Assembly (NCBI RefSeq): GCF_000429605.1
Contig: NZ_KE386925.1
Coordinates: 709,209 to 773,208, forward strand
Direction of reading: 5' to 3'
DNA from: Azonexus hydrophilus DSM 23864
GTDB lineage: Bacteria; Pseudomonadota; Gammaproteobacteria; Burkholderiales; Rhodocyclaceae
DNA: 64,000 bases
The translations under genes were made by a program, and so were the position numbers. The notes below the pieces were generated by a model. The model saw only the letters and a list, made by a program, of their open reading frames with translations. It did no database searches and was not told the origin of the DNA. Position 1 is the first letter of the stretch. Every line of letters begins with the position of its first letter. This document shows, one piece after another, positions 1 to 8,718 of this stretch.

Positions 1-746
1 TGCGGCGCAGCCTGCTGCTGTTTGCGGCGCTCTACTTCCTCTTCGTCGTCGCCGTCGCCTGGGGGCTGACTCAGTTGCTGTCCGGCCGGGCCGCCTTCCT
101 GCACGTCGGCGCGATGATCGCCACGACGATGAGCGCCAACGTCTTCTTCTGGATCATTCCCGGCCAGAAGAAAACCATCGCCATGATGCAGCGCGGCGAA
201 ACCCCGGACCCGATTCACGGCCTGCGCGCCAAACAGCGCAGCGTGCATAACAACTACCTGACGTTGCCGGTGCTGTTCTGCATGATTTCCAACCACTACG
301 CCTTCACCTACAACCACCCGCAGGCCTGGCTGGTGCTGGCGCTGATCCTGCTCGCCGCAGTCCTCATCCGCCACTTCTTCAACCTGCGCCACAAGGGCGT
401 CTTCGCCTGGCCCTACCCGGCCGCCGGCGGCGCCCTGCTGCTTGGCGTCTTCATCTGGCTGGCACCGGCACCGCTCGCCGTTTCCGCCAACGGCGCGCCG
501 GCCGTCGCCGACATCCAGCCACTGCTCACTGCCCGCTGCGCCGGCTGTCATTCGGCGACGCCGACCCTGATGCCGGCAGCGCCAGCCGGTGTCGTGCTCG
601 ACACGGAAGCGCAAATCCGCGCCAACGGCCCGCGCATCCTGGCGCAGACGGTGCAACTGAAAGCCATGCCACTCGGCAACATCACCGAAATGACCGACGA
701 CGAGCGGCAGCAGATCGCCGCCTGGGCCGGCGGCGGTTACCGCTGA
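1..746 (+). CDS. puuD: Urate hydroxylase PuuD, C-terminal part (5' truncated by window)
   Basis: Oxidises urate to 5-hydroxyisourate at the inner membrane, passing electrons to a fused cytochrome c. The frame is open from base 3, so the true start lies upstream. About 247 residues are visible: several hydrophobic membrane segments, then a linker and a C-terminal cytochrome c domain with a CAGCH heme motif encoded at 537-551 and a likely distal Met in KAMPLGN. The N-terminal membrane part matches the DUF989/PuuD type rather than soluble uricase. The stop at 744-746 abuts the convergent gpt gene with no gap. Allantoinase, allantoicase and ureidoglycolate lyase follow, supporting a ureide pathway role. 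Enzymes for 5-hydroxyisourate and OHCU are not in the window and may lie upstream. Confidence 0.88.
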   Translation, partial: RRSLLLFAALYFLFVVAVAWGLTQLLSGRAAFLHVGAMIATTMSANVFFWIIPGQKKTIAMMQRGETPDPIHGLRAKQRSVHNNYLTLPVLFCMISNHYAFTYNHPQAWLVLALILLAAVLIRHFFNLRHKGVFAWPYPAAGGALLLGVFIWLAPAPLAVSANGAPAVADIQPLLTARCAGCHSATPTLMPAAPAGVVLDTEAQIRANGPRILAQTVQLKAMPLGNITEMTDDERQQIAAWAGGGYR

Positions 747-1262
747 TCAGGCGCTGGCGCGATGTTTCTTGATCGGAGCGACAAACTGGTAGTCAATGTC
801 CCAGGGGAAGTAGATCCACTTGTCCTGGCTGAATTCCTTGACGCACAGGTCGACCACCTCGCGCCCCTGCGGCTTGGCGTAGATCGTCGCGAAAAAGGCC
901 TTGGGCAGCAGCTTGCGGATGACGCGGGCGGTGTTGCCGGTATCGACCAGATCGTCGATCAGCAGATAACCTTCACCGTCGCCTTCGATGCCCTTGAGGA
1001 TTTTGACTTCCTTGCGCATGGTCTGGGCAGCGGCATCGTCGGTAGCTTCGTAGCTGGACGCGCAGATCGTATCGACCAGGCGGATTTCCAGCTCGCGCGC
1101 CACCAGCGCCGCCGGGATCAGGCCGCCACGGGCGATGGCGATGATCCCCTTGAACGGGCCCTTGTCGATCAGTTGATGGCAGAGCAGACGGGTGTCGCGA
1201 TGAAGTTCGGGCCACGAGATCACGATGTCGTCGCGGTAGGGGCTGGCGGGCGAATGTTCCAT
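747..1262 (-). CDS. gpt: Xanthine phosphoribosyltransferase
   Basis: Converts xanthine or guanine plus PRPP to XMP/GMP, a purine salvage step in the cytosol. The 171-residue product has the type I PRTase core: an IAIARGG loop near the N-terminus, an EGDGEGYLLIDDLVDTG PRPP-binding motif, and a PWD motif near the C-terminus as in E. coli Gpt (152 aa). The start chosen is the Met of MEHSPASPYR, because the longer upstream frame would run into the leader of the divergent puuE gene. It sits among purine catabolic genes, where it would compete with xanthine dehydrogenase for xanthine. It faces puuD tail to tail. Confidence 0.88.
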   Translation of the reverse strand: MEHSPASPYRDDIVISWPELHRDTRLLCHQLIDKGPFKGIIAIARGGLIPAALVARELEIRLVDTICASSYEATDDAAAQTMRKEVKILKGIEGDGEGYLLIDDLVDTGNTARVIRKLLPKAFFATIYAKPQGREVVDLCVKEFSQDKWIYFPWDIDYQFVAPIKKHRASA

Positions 1263-1312
1263 GCTTGATTTCTCGATAAACGACAAGGGCAGCAGTATAG
1301 TTGGAGCCGACC

Positions 1313-2257
1313 ATGAGCCATATACGGAAAAGCGAATACCCACGTGATCTGGCCGGTTATGGCCGCAACCCGCCGCACGCCCGATGGCCGGGCAACGCCT
1401 GCATCGCCGTCCAGTTCGTCCTCAACTACGAGGAAGGCGGCGAGAACTGCGTGCTGCACGGCGACGCCGGCTCCGAACAATTCCTCTCCGAAATGTTCAA
1501 CCCGGCCAGCTACCCGGACCGCCACCTGTCGATGGAGTCGATCTACGAATACGGCTCGCGCACCGGCGTCTGGCGCATCCTCAAGGAATTCGAGAAACGC
1601 GGCCTGCCGCTCACCGTGTTCGGCGTCGGCATGGCGCTGCAGCGCAGCCCGGAAGTCACCGCCGCCTTCGTCGAACTGGGCCACGAGATCGCCTGCCACG
1701 GCTGGCGCTGGATTCACTACCAGACGATGGACGAAGCAACCGAGCGCGAGCACATGCGCCTAGCGCTGGAAGTCATCGAGCAGATGACCGGCAGCCGCCC
1801 GCTCGGCTGGTACACCGGCCGCGATTCGCCGAACACCCGCCGCCTGGTTGCCGACGACGGGCGCCTCCTCTACGACAGCGATTACTACGGCGACGACCTA
1901 CCGTTCTGGACCGAAGTCACCAAAACCGACGGCAGCACGGTGCCGCACCTGATCGTGCCGTACACGCTCGACACCAACGACATGCGCTTCTGCCTGCCGC
2001 AGGGCTTCAGCCACGGCGACCCGTTCTTCCAGTACCTGAAGGACAGCTTCGACGTGCTCTACGCCGAAGGCGAGGAAGCGCCGAAGATGCTCTCGATCGG
2101 CATGCACTGCCGCCTGCTCGGCCGGCCCGGCCGCTTCCTCGCGCTGCAGCGCTTCCTCGATTACATCGAACGGCACGACCGCGTCTGGGTCTGCCGTCGC
2201 CTCGACATCGCCCGCCACTGGCAGGCGACCCACCCCTACTGCCAGGACCAAAAATAA
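1313..2257 (+). CDS. puuE: Allantoinase, PuuE type (polysaccharide-deacetylase fold)
   Basis: Hydrolyses allantoin to allantoate. The 314-residue protein belongs to the metal-independent PuuE family, which has a NodB/polysaccharide deacetylase fold and is unrelated to amidohydrolase-type AllB. Typical features visible are NYEEGGE near residue 30, [23 protein letters not shown] and a C-terminal [12 protein letters not shown]. The ATG at 1313 is chosen over the in-frame TTG at 1301 because a GGAG sits six bases upstream and the family begins with a similar sequence. The stop TAA overlaps the ATG of the allantoicase gene (TAATG), suggesting translational coupling in an operon puuE-alc-allA. Confidence 0.93.
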   Translation: MSHIRKSEYPRDLAGYGRNPPHARWPGNACIAVQFVLNYEEGGENCVLHGDAGSEQFLSEMFNPASYPDRHLSMESIYEYGSRTGVWRILKEFEKRGLPLTVFGVGMALQRSPEVTAAFVELGHEIACHGWRWIHYQTMDEATEREHMRLALEVIEQMTGSRPLGWYTGRDSPNTRRLVADDGRLLYDSDYYGDDLPFWTEVTKTDGSTVPHLIVPYTLDTNDMRFCLPQGFSHGDPFFQYLKDSFDVLYAEGEEAPKMLSIGMHCRLLGRPGRFLALQRFLDYIERHDRVWVCRRLDIARHWQATHPYCQDQK

Positions 2258-3285
2258 TGATCCACGCCGCCCCCATCGTTTCCGCCCCCACCGACCTGCC
2301 CGACTGGGCCAAGCGTTCGGTCAACCTCGCCGACACCCGCATCGGCGCCCGCGCGCTGTTCGCCACCGACGAGTTCTTCGCCCCGCTCGAACGCATGCTC
2401 AACCCCGAGCCGGCGGTTTTCGTGCCCGGCAAGTACGACGCCAACGGCAAGTGGATGGACGGCTGGGAAACCCGGCGCAAGCGCACCACCGGCTACGACT
2501 GGAGCCTGGTCAAGCTCGGCCGGCGCGGCATCCTGCGCGGCTTCGACGTCGATACCAGCCACTTCACCGGCAACTTCGCGCCGGCCGTCTCGATCGACGC
2601 CACCGACTGCGAATCCGACGACCCCGAAGTGCTGGCCAAGGCCCGCTGGACGCGCATCCTGCCGTCGACCACGCTGACCGGCAACAGCCACCACCTGCTC
2701 GCCGTCGACAGCGCCGACACCTGGAGCCACCTGCGCATCAACATGTACCCGGACGGCGGCATCGCCCGTCTGCGCGCCTACGGCCAGCCGGTCGGCGTCT
2801 TCGATGCGAGCGAACCGGACCGCATCTACGACCTCGTCGCGCTGGAAAACGGCGGCCGCGCGGTGGCCTGGAACGACGCCCACTTCGGCTCGGCGGCCAA
2901 CCTGATCGCCCCGGGGCGCGGCATCAACATGGGCGACGGCTGGGAAACCCGCCGCCGCCGCGAACCGGGCAACGACTGGTGCATCCTGCAACTGGGCGCG
3001 CCCGGCATCATCGAGCGGGTCGAAGTCGACACCGCCCACTTCAAGGGCAATTTCCCCGACCGCTGCTCGATCCAGGCGGCGCGCATGGACGGCGGCACCG
3101 ACCAGTCGGTGATCACTCAGAGCATGTTCTGGCCGGTGCTGCTCGCCGAGCAGAAACTGAGCATGGACGCCATCCACACGTTCAACGGCCTGGCCGAGCT
3201 CGGCCCGGTGACGCATGTGCGGCTGAACATCATCCCGGACGGCGGCGTTTCAAGGCTGCGCCTGTGGGGCAAGGTGGCGCGGTGA
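2257..3285 (+). CDS. alc: Allantoicase
   Basis: Hydrolyses allantoate to ureidoglycolate and urea. The 342-residue protein has the family's two-repeat architecture: each half carries a DGWETRR motif (about residues 68 and 228) followed by a [11 protein letters not shown] or [11 protein letters not shown] segment and an RLRxYG/RLRLWG end. The start ATG shares a base with the puuE stop, and the stop TGA overlaps the GTG start of the next gene, so the three genes are almost certainly cotranslated. The urea released can be consumed by the urease encoded about 25 kb downstream. Confidence 0.94.
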   Translation: MIHAAPIVSAPTDLPDWAKRSVNLADTRIGARALFATDEFFAPLERMLNPEPAVFVPGKYDANGKWMDGWETRRKRTTGYDWSLVKLGRRGILRGFDVDTSHFTGNFAPAVSIDATDCESDDPEVLAKARWTRILPSTTLTGNSHHLLAVDSADTWSHLRINMYPDGGIARLRAYGQPVGVFDASEPDRIYDLVALENGGRAVAWNDAHFGSAANLIAPGRGINMGDGWETRRRREPGNDWCILQLGAPGIIERVEVDTAHFKGNFPDRCSIQAARMDGGTDQSVITQSMFWPVLLAEQKLSMDAIHTFNGLAELGPVTHVRLNIIPDGGVSRLRLWGKVAR

Positions 3286-3776
3286 AAAAACTGCTTCCCG
3301 AACCGCTCACCGCGGCCGCCTTCGCGCCCTTCGGCGAGGTCATCGCGGTCGCCGCCGCGCAGCGGCACTTTCCGATCAACGGCGGCAACACCGAGCGCTA
3401 CCACGACCTCGCCGAACTGGTGCCCGGCCCGGACGGCAAGCTGATCGTCAGCCTCTTCCGCGGCCAGCCGCGCGCCCTGCCGTTCGCCATCGAAATGCTG
3501 GAACGCCATCCGCTCGGCTCGCAGGCATTCATGCCGCTCGGCGACCAGCCCTATCTGGTGGTCGTCGCCCCGCCCGGCCCACCGCCCGGCCCCGACGACC
3601 TGCGCGCCTTCCTCGCCCAGCCCGGCGAGGGCGTGAACTACGCGCCCGGCACCTGGCACCACCCGCTGCTGGCGCTCAACGAAATTTGCGACTTTCTCGT
3701 CATCGACCGCAGCGGCCCCGGCAACAACTGCGACGAGACCGCGATCACGCCGCCAGTGCAGTTGGCGCTGGCCTGA
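3282..3776 (+). CDS. allA: Ureidoglycolate lyase
   Basis: Cleaves ureidoglycolate to glyoxylate and urea, ending the ureide pathway. The 164-residue product fits the usual AllA length. Visible family features are the N-terminal [37 protein letters not shown] and the [13 protein letters not shown] segment with cupin-type metal-binding histidines. The start is GTG, overlapping the allantoicase stop (GTGA), which argues for coupled translation. It converges on the adenine deaminase gene across an 18-base gap with no obvious terminator. Confidence 0.92.
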   Translation: MKKLLPEPLTAAAFAPFGEVIAVAAAQRHFPINGGNTERYHDLAELVPGPDGKLIVSLFRGQPRALPFAIEMLERHPLGSQAFMPLGDQPYLVVVAPPGPPPGPDDLRAFLAQPGEGVNYAPGTWHHPLLALNEICDFLVIDRSGPGNNCDETAITPPVQLALA

Positions 3777-3794
3777 GGGCAAACAATCCGGCGA

Positions 3795-5098
<1,304 letters not shown>

Positions 5099-5173
5099 GT
5101 TCAACATTTGGTTAGAGGCGGGCTTTAGCCCGTCCCATTGAGCGAAGCGAGCGTTTTGAACCAGTTGTTAGGC
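5099..5173 (-). mobile_element. Integron attC recombination site
   Basis: Read on the minus strand, the site begins with R'' GCCTAAC (5173-5167, fits RYYYAAC) and ends with R' GTTGAAC (5105-5099, fits GTTRRRY), 75 bp in all, within the usual attC size range. The ends form an imperfect inverted repeat: GCCTAACAACTGGTTC pairs with the complement of the other end (GTTCAACATTTGGTTA), sharing AAC, then TGGTT. The L'' arm has one extra C relative to L', the mark of the extrahelical base that sets orientation, and supports minus-strand polarity. The centre contains a hairpin GGGCTTTAGCCC. The six 3' bases (TTGAAC) would belong to the flanking DNA in an integrated cassette. Confidence 0.75.
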
Positions 5174-5874
5174 GCAGACTTGAACTGGGCGTTACAAGTG
5201 GTTGCGCCGCGATAGCCAACAGTGCTTTTGCTTTAAATGGCTTCTTCATGCTGTTGTGCAGTTTCATGCGCTTGTTTTGCTCGGCAACTTTTGAGCGCCA
5301 CAGCGCCAACACGATGCTATGGCTGCCGTGCCGGATGTCGCTGAACCAAGATTTTTTGCGCCGCCCGCGATTTCAAATACGCCAAATTCTTCTGATGAAA
5401 AAACACGGTTTTGAACTATTGATTCCGCGATTTTCCATGCCCCCGCATTCCTTTGATTTATTAGGCAAGAAAATTAAAAACCACGTAACTCATTGCAAAT
5501 AAAAAAATGGGCGCAGCGAGAATATTGAATAATGAATTAACGATTATTTTGCCATTTCTCTCTGATAAACTTACCGAATCTCCTATTTTATAGATAAAAA
5601 CCAATAATCCATTGTCAGCTTCAAATTTGCAGTCAACTCCGCTTGAATTCTTGTAAGAAATTTCCATGAGTGTTGATTTGGCTATACCAGTAATTGTTCT
5701 GTTTCTAGTTATTAAATTAGTGACCACACCAAAAACTCTGTTTCCTGTGAACAACAGGTGCAATCTATAAAACAATAAAGCTATGGCGAGTACAAATAAG
5801 GAGTAGCTTAAGATTTTGAAGTACCAATACATGCCTTTCCCTTGTGAAAGTATGAAGCAGTTATGTTTGCCTAA
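5105..5874 (-). mobile_element. Integron gene cassette (single, no integrase nearby)
   Basis: On the minus strand the element starts at TTAGGC (5874-5869) after a G at 5875, and ends at the G at 5105 inside the attC R' box, 770 bp in all. If circularised, its attC would end GTTAGGC, the perfect complement of its own R'' GCCTAAC. This is exactly what is expected of a mobile cassette whose terminal bases were exchanged on integration. One gene fills its 5' part, starting 37 bases inside the boundary, with no room for its own promoter. The cassette is clearly richer in A+T than its surroundings. No integrase or second attC was found, so it is either a lone secondary-site insertion or an array remnant. 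Confidence 0.72.
5461..5832 (-). CDS. Cassette-borne DUF3592-like membrane protein
   Basis: A 123-residue, AT-rich gene, the only sizeable gene of the cassette. The product has two strongly hydrophobic segments: about residues 6-28 and the C-terminal 25 residues. Between them lies a beta-rich extramembrane domain of about 70 residues with GVVTN, EISYKNSSG and YKIGDSVSL, the layout of DUF3592 proteins, whose function is unknown. An AAGGGAAAGG stretch precedes the ATG. Its composition is unlike the neighbouring genes, which fits acquisition by integron recombination. The assignment to DUF3592 is by pattern only. The 290 bases between its stop and the attC hold no convincing second gene. Confidence 0.6.
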   Translation of the reverse strand: MYWYFKILSYSLFVLAIALLFYRLHLLFTGNRVFGVVTNLITRNRTITGIAKSTLMEISYKNSSGVDCKFEADNGLLVFIYKIGDSVSLSERNGKIIVNSLFNILAAPIFLFAMSYVVFNFLA

Positions 5875-5936
5875 CGAAGTGCCCGCATCGTGCCGCGAAC
5901 CATACGGAATAACAAGACTCCAGGCTGCAGTTCAGT

Positions 5937-6167
5937 TCAGGTGCAGGCTGGGCTTTGTCTGGCCATTGCGGTAAGTTCGCCTTCAAGGCGGGAAATGCGC
6001 AGCTCCAGGAGACGGATTTCCTCGATCAGGAGCCGCATCGATTCCCGAATCAGCAACGGAATATTCAATTCGGGTTCGGCCAGCGCCCAGCTCATTGCTT
6101 CAACCCGACACTGGCCACAGCCCGACGGTCCGCAGTGGCCGATGTCCTGACAACGGTTAATTTCCAC
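5937..6167 (-). pseudogene. Probable IS110-family transposase remnant
   Basis: An open frame of 76 codons whose last 45 residues (IPLLIRESMRLLIEEIRLLE, then ISRLEGEL, ending in MARQSPACT) look like the helical middle part of IS110-family transposases, which normally runs on into a RLxxIPGIG segment. Here the frame stops right after PACT and no continuation is seen in other frames. No RuvC-like N-terminal DEDD domain or element ends are present. It lies beside the integron cassette in the same lower-GC islet. It could instead be a small unrelated coiled-coil protein. Confidence 0.4.
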
Positions 6168-6230
6168 CTGTCACAACAAGCATGCCCATTGAGTGCAAAC
6201 GCGCCAAATCGGGAAGCACATCGATCGCAA

Positions 6231-6800
6231 CTATAGATACGGCCGCAATTCGATCACAGGAATGGCGAGACAGGATTTTTGATAGCGATAGACGGCGAAA
6301 TTGAGGCCGATTAATTCGCCGCGAGCATTCAGTACCGGTCCGCCCGACGATCCTCCCGAGCAGAAAGCCCCGAGCTTCAAGGTTTTTCCGCCATCAGCAT
6401 ACCCAAGGACAGACCCCTGCCCGATTACCGGAATGCCTGATGGATATCCATACAGCCAGATGTTTTCTCCTTCGACGATCTTCGCACTAGGCGCAACAGG
6501 CTGCCCCCGGAAGCCCCCGACAAGAACACAGGCGTCAAGCTTTCCAAGCTGGTAGTACTTTGCCACCTTGAACCAATCGCCTGTCTTTCTCTGCATCACC
6601 TTCGGCCATCCGCCCTTGCCCTGGACGATATGACAATTCGTCAAAATCCTGTCGGGTGACAACAGTACGCCGGTGCCGAAATAGTTTGAATTGCCGACCG
6701 GAACAACAACTTTATAAATTGCGGATTCAACCGCGTAAGGATTCTCAGCTAGGACAGAAACCGGCAACAGCGAGAGGAATAGCATGACGATGGATTTCAT
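6231..6800 (-). CDS. Exported trypsin-like serine protease
   Basis: A 189-residue chymotrypsin-fold protease. A signal peptide is evident (MKSIV, a hydrophobic run, then VLA before ENPYAVE). Triad candidates are His in TNCHIV (family form TNxHV), Asp in LDACVL and Ser in GGSSGGPV. It is one compact domain without a PDZ extension, so it resembles small periplasmic trypsin-like peptidases rather than DegP. The Met at 6800 is chosen because it gives a clean signal peptide. It sits between the IS remnant and the BMP gene, outside any operon, and is lower in GC than the purine genes, so horizontal gain is plausible. The substrate is unknown. Confidence 0.75.
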   Translation of the reverse strand: MKSIVMLFLSLLPVSVLAENPYAVESAIYKVVVPVGNSNYFGTGVLLSPDRILTNCHIVQGKGGWPKVMQRKTGDWFKVAKYYQLGKLDACVLVGGFRGQPVAPSAKIVEGENIWLYGYPSGIPVIGQGSVLGYADGGKTLKLGAFCSGGSSGGPVLNARGELIGLNFAVYRYQKSCLAIPVIELRPYL

Positions 6801-6820
6801 GCCGTGATTAAACACTAAAA

Positions 6821-6850
6821 CAAAGCCCCCGACCAAGGCCGGGGGCTTTG
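6821..6850 (-). terminator. Intrinsic terminator of the BMP-binding-protein gene
   Basis: Perfect 11-bp stem CAAAGCCCCCG / CGGGGGCTTTG with an 8-base loop, followed on the minus strand by TTTTAG. It lies 40 bases downstream of the BMP gene stop and upstream of the protease gene, separating the two. Confidence 0.85.
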
Positions 6851-6890
6851 TGCATTGGCCGGGCGAAACCGGCCGGTGCCGTGTTGCTGC

Positions 6891-7970
6891 TTACTTCGGG
6901 ATCGAACCTTCGACGCCTTCGACGTAGAAGTTCATCTGCTTCAGTTCGGGGTCGGTGTAGCTCTTGCCGGCGGCGAGGACGACCTTGCCCGACTGGTCCT
7001 TGAGCGGGCCAGTGAAGGGGTGGAGTTTGCCGGACTTGATATCGTCGCGGCGCTGTTCGGCGATCTTCTTCAGCTCGGGGGAAACGGCCGGGCCGAAGTT
7101 GTCGATGTTGACTGCGCCTTCCTTGACGCCCCACCAGATGTCGCCGCTCTTCCAGGTACCGGCCTGGACTTCGTCGAGCGTCTTCTTGTAGATCACGCCC
7201 CAGTTCAGGATCGACGCGGCCAGGTGGGCCTTGCCGCCGAACTTGCTCATGTCGGAATCCCAGCCGAAGGCGAGCACGCCTTTTTCCTGGGCGACCTGGA
7301 CGACGGCCGGGGAATCGGTGTTCTGCATGAGCACATCAGCGCCCTGGGCGATCAGCGCCAGCGCGGCTTCGCGTTCCTTGCCCGGATCGAACCAGCTATT
7401 GACCCAGATGACGCGGGTCGTGGCGGCCGGGTTGACGCTGCGGGCGCCAATCGTGAATGCGTTGATGTTGCGGATGACTTCCGGAATGGGGATCGAACCG
7501 ACGACGCCAAGCTTGTTGCCCTTGCTCATCTTGCCGGCGATGACGCCGAGCATGTAGGCGCCTTCGTAGGTGCGGACGTCGTAGACGCCGAGGTTCTTGT
7601 CGGTCTTGTAGCCGGTGGCGTGCATGAAAACCGTGTTGGGGAAGGCCTTGGCGACCTTGACCATCTGGTTCATGTAACCGAAAGAGGTGCCAAAGACGAC
7701 CTTGTGGCCCTTCTGGGCCATATCGCGGAAGACGCGTTCGGCGTCGGCGGTTTCCGGGACGTTTTCAACGTAGCTGGTTTTCACCTTGCCGCCGGACTGG
7801 GCTTCAACGGACTTGCGCCCGACATCATGGGAATAGGTCCAGCCGTGGTCGCCGGTCGGGCCGATGTAGACAAAGCCAGCCTTGAGGGGGGCACCGGTCT
7901 GCGCGCCGGCAACGCAGGAGAGCGCGAGCAGGCCTGCAGCGGCAAGGGTCTTGAAGCTTTTCGGAATCAT
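6891..7970 (-). CDS. BMP-family (PnrA-type) nucleoside/nucleobase ABC substrate-binding protein
   Basis: Periplasmic binding component of an ABC importer, 359 residues. It has a cleavable signal peptide (hydrophobic core to residue 23, SCVAGAQ) and the family start KAGFVYIGPTGDHGWTYSHD. The family (PnrA, BMP) binds purine nucleosides or related bases. The ATPase and permeases that should partner it are encoded at 13524-17040 on the other strand, separated by a deaminase and xdhABC. A clear GGAG precedes the ATG. It is divergent from the deaminase at 8133, sharing a 162-base promoter region, and is closed by the terminator at 6821-6850. Confidence 0.88.
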   Translation of the reverse strand: MIPKSFKTLAAAGLLALSCVAGAQTGAPLKAGFVYIGPTGDHGWTYSHDVGRKSVEAQSGGKVKTSYVENVPETADAERVFRDMAQKGHKVVFGTSFGYMNQMVKVAKAFPNTVFMHATGYKTDKNLGVYDVRTYEGAYMLGVIAGKMSKGNKLGVVGSIPIPEVIRNINAFTIGARSVNPAATTRVIWVNSWFDPGKEREAALALIAQGADVLMQNTDSPAVVQVAQEKGVLAFGWDSDMSKFGGKAHLAASILNWGVIYKKTLDEVQAGTWKSGDIWWGVKEGAVNIDNFGPAVSPELKKIAEQRRDDIKSGKLHPFTGPLKDQSGKVVLAAGKSYTDPELKQMNFYVEGVEGSIPK

Positions 7971-8132
7971 GCGGAAATCTCCTTTACGGGGTTTGTTGAA
8001 TCGCCTTCACTGTAACAACGCACGCCGCAGCAACCTATCTTGCCAACGTTATGAACAGTATTGCTCGCCGCTGTCATCACGCGCCGGCCCGACGCCGGAT
8101 AATGCCAGGCAACATTGATCGGAGGTTTCCCC

Positions 8133-8639
8133 ATGCACCCCCAGCCGAACGGCAAGGATACCCGTTTCCTGCAGCACTGCATCATGCTCTCCCGCCAGGT
8201 CCGCGATGCCGGCAAGCACCCATTCGCGGCCATCGTCGTCGATGAGCACGACAACATCGTGGTCGAAGCCGGCAACGATTCGCTGCCGCCCGAAGGCGAT
8301 CCGACCCGCCACGCCGAACTGGTCGCCGCTGCTCGTGCCGCCCGCCTGCTGACGCCGGCCCAGCTCGCCCGGTGTACGCTGTATTCGAGCGCCGAGCCCT
8401 GCGCCATGTGCGCCGGGGCAATCTACTGGTGCGGCATCGGCCGCGTCGTCTATGCGCTGTCCGAACACCGACTGCTGACGCTGACCGGCGACCACCCGGA
8501 AAACCCGACCTTCGCCCTGCCCTGCCGCGAGGTCTTCGCGCGCGGCCAGCGCCGCATCGAGGTCGTCGGCCCCTGCCTGGAAGACGAGGCGGCTGGCCCA
8601 CATGCGGGATTCTGGCGAACCATAAGCCCCGGCGCATAG
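8133..8639 (+). CDS. CDA-fold nucleoside/purine deaminase (guanine-deaminase-like)
   Basis: Zinc-dependent deaminase of 168 residues. The catalytic motif HAE (TRHAELVAA) and the zinc cysteines of EPCAMCAGAIYW are intact. The overall pattern is closest to the small bacterial GuaD/tRNA-adenosine deaminase group, and the position next to xdhABC suggests a purine substrate such as guanine, yielding xanthine. A separate amidohydrolase-type guanine deaminase is encoded at 18400, so this one may use another base. The ATG at 8133 follows a GGAGG by seven bases. The exact substrate cannot be read from sequence. Confidence 0.78.
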   Translation: MHPQPNGKDTRFLQHCIMLSRQVRDAGKHPFAAIVVDEHDNIVVEAGNDSLPPEGDPTRHAELVAAARAARLLTPAQLARCTLYSSAEPCAMCAGAIYWCGIGRVVYALSEHRLLTLTGDHPENPTFALPCREVFARGQRRIEVVGPCLEDEAAGPHAGFWRTISPGA

Positions 8640-8718
8640 TCCTTATCCATGGCGGGCGCTGCCCGGCGCCTTTGCCCTGTGCTAACTTTGGTCCATGCCA
8701 TCAACGAACTTTCCGTCC

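Noticed and set aside
5112..5267. A second minus-strand gene in the cassette, ending within the attC
   Set aside because: The frame (start MKLHNS) is short and basic with no domain; it most likely arises from the tail region and attC sequence.
5248..5502. An 84-codon plus-strand frame inside the cassette
   Set aside because: It runs against cassette polarity, overlaps the 3' end of the DUF3592-like gene and lacks recognisable features.
5167..5875. Cassette in the plus orientation, starting at GTTAGGC 5167
   Set aside because: It would need an attC beginning at GCCTAAC 5869 with a GTTRRRY box downstream, which is absent; the only gene and the extra L'' base both support the minus strand.
8030..8045. 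Sigma-54-like promoter for the BMP-binding-protein gene
   Set aside because: The minus strand reads TGGCAAGATAGGTTGC, but GG and GC are 11 bases apart instead of 10, which RpoN does not normally tolerate.
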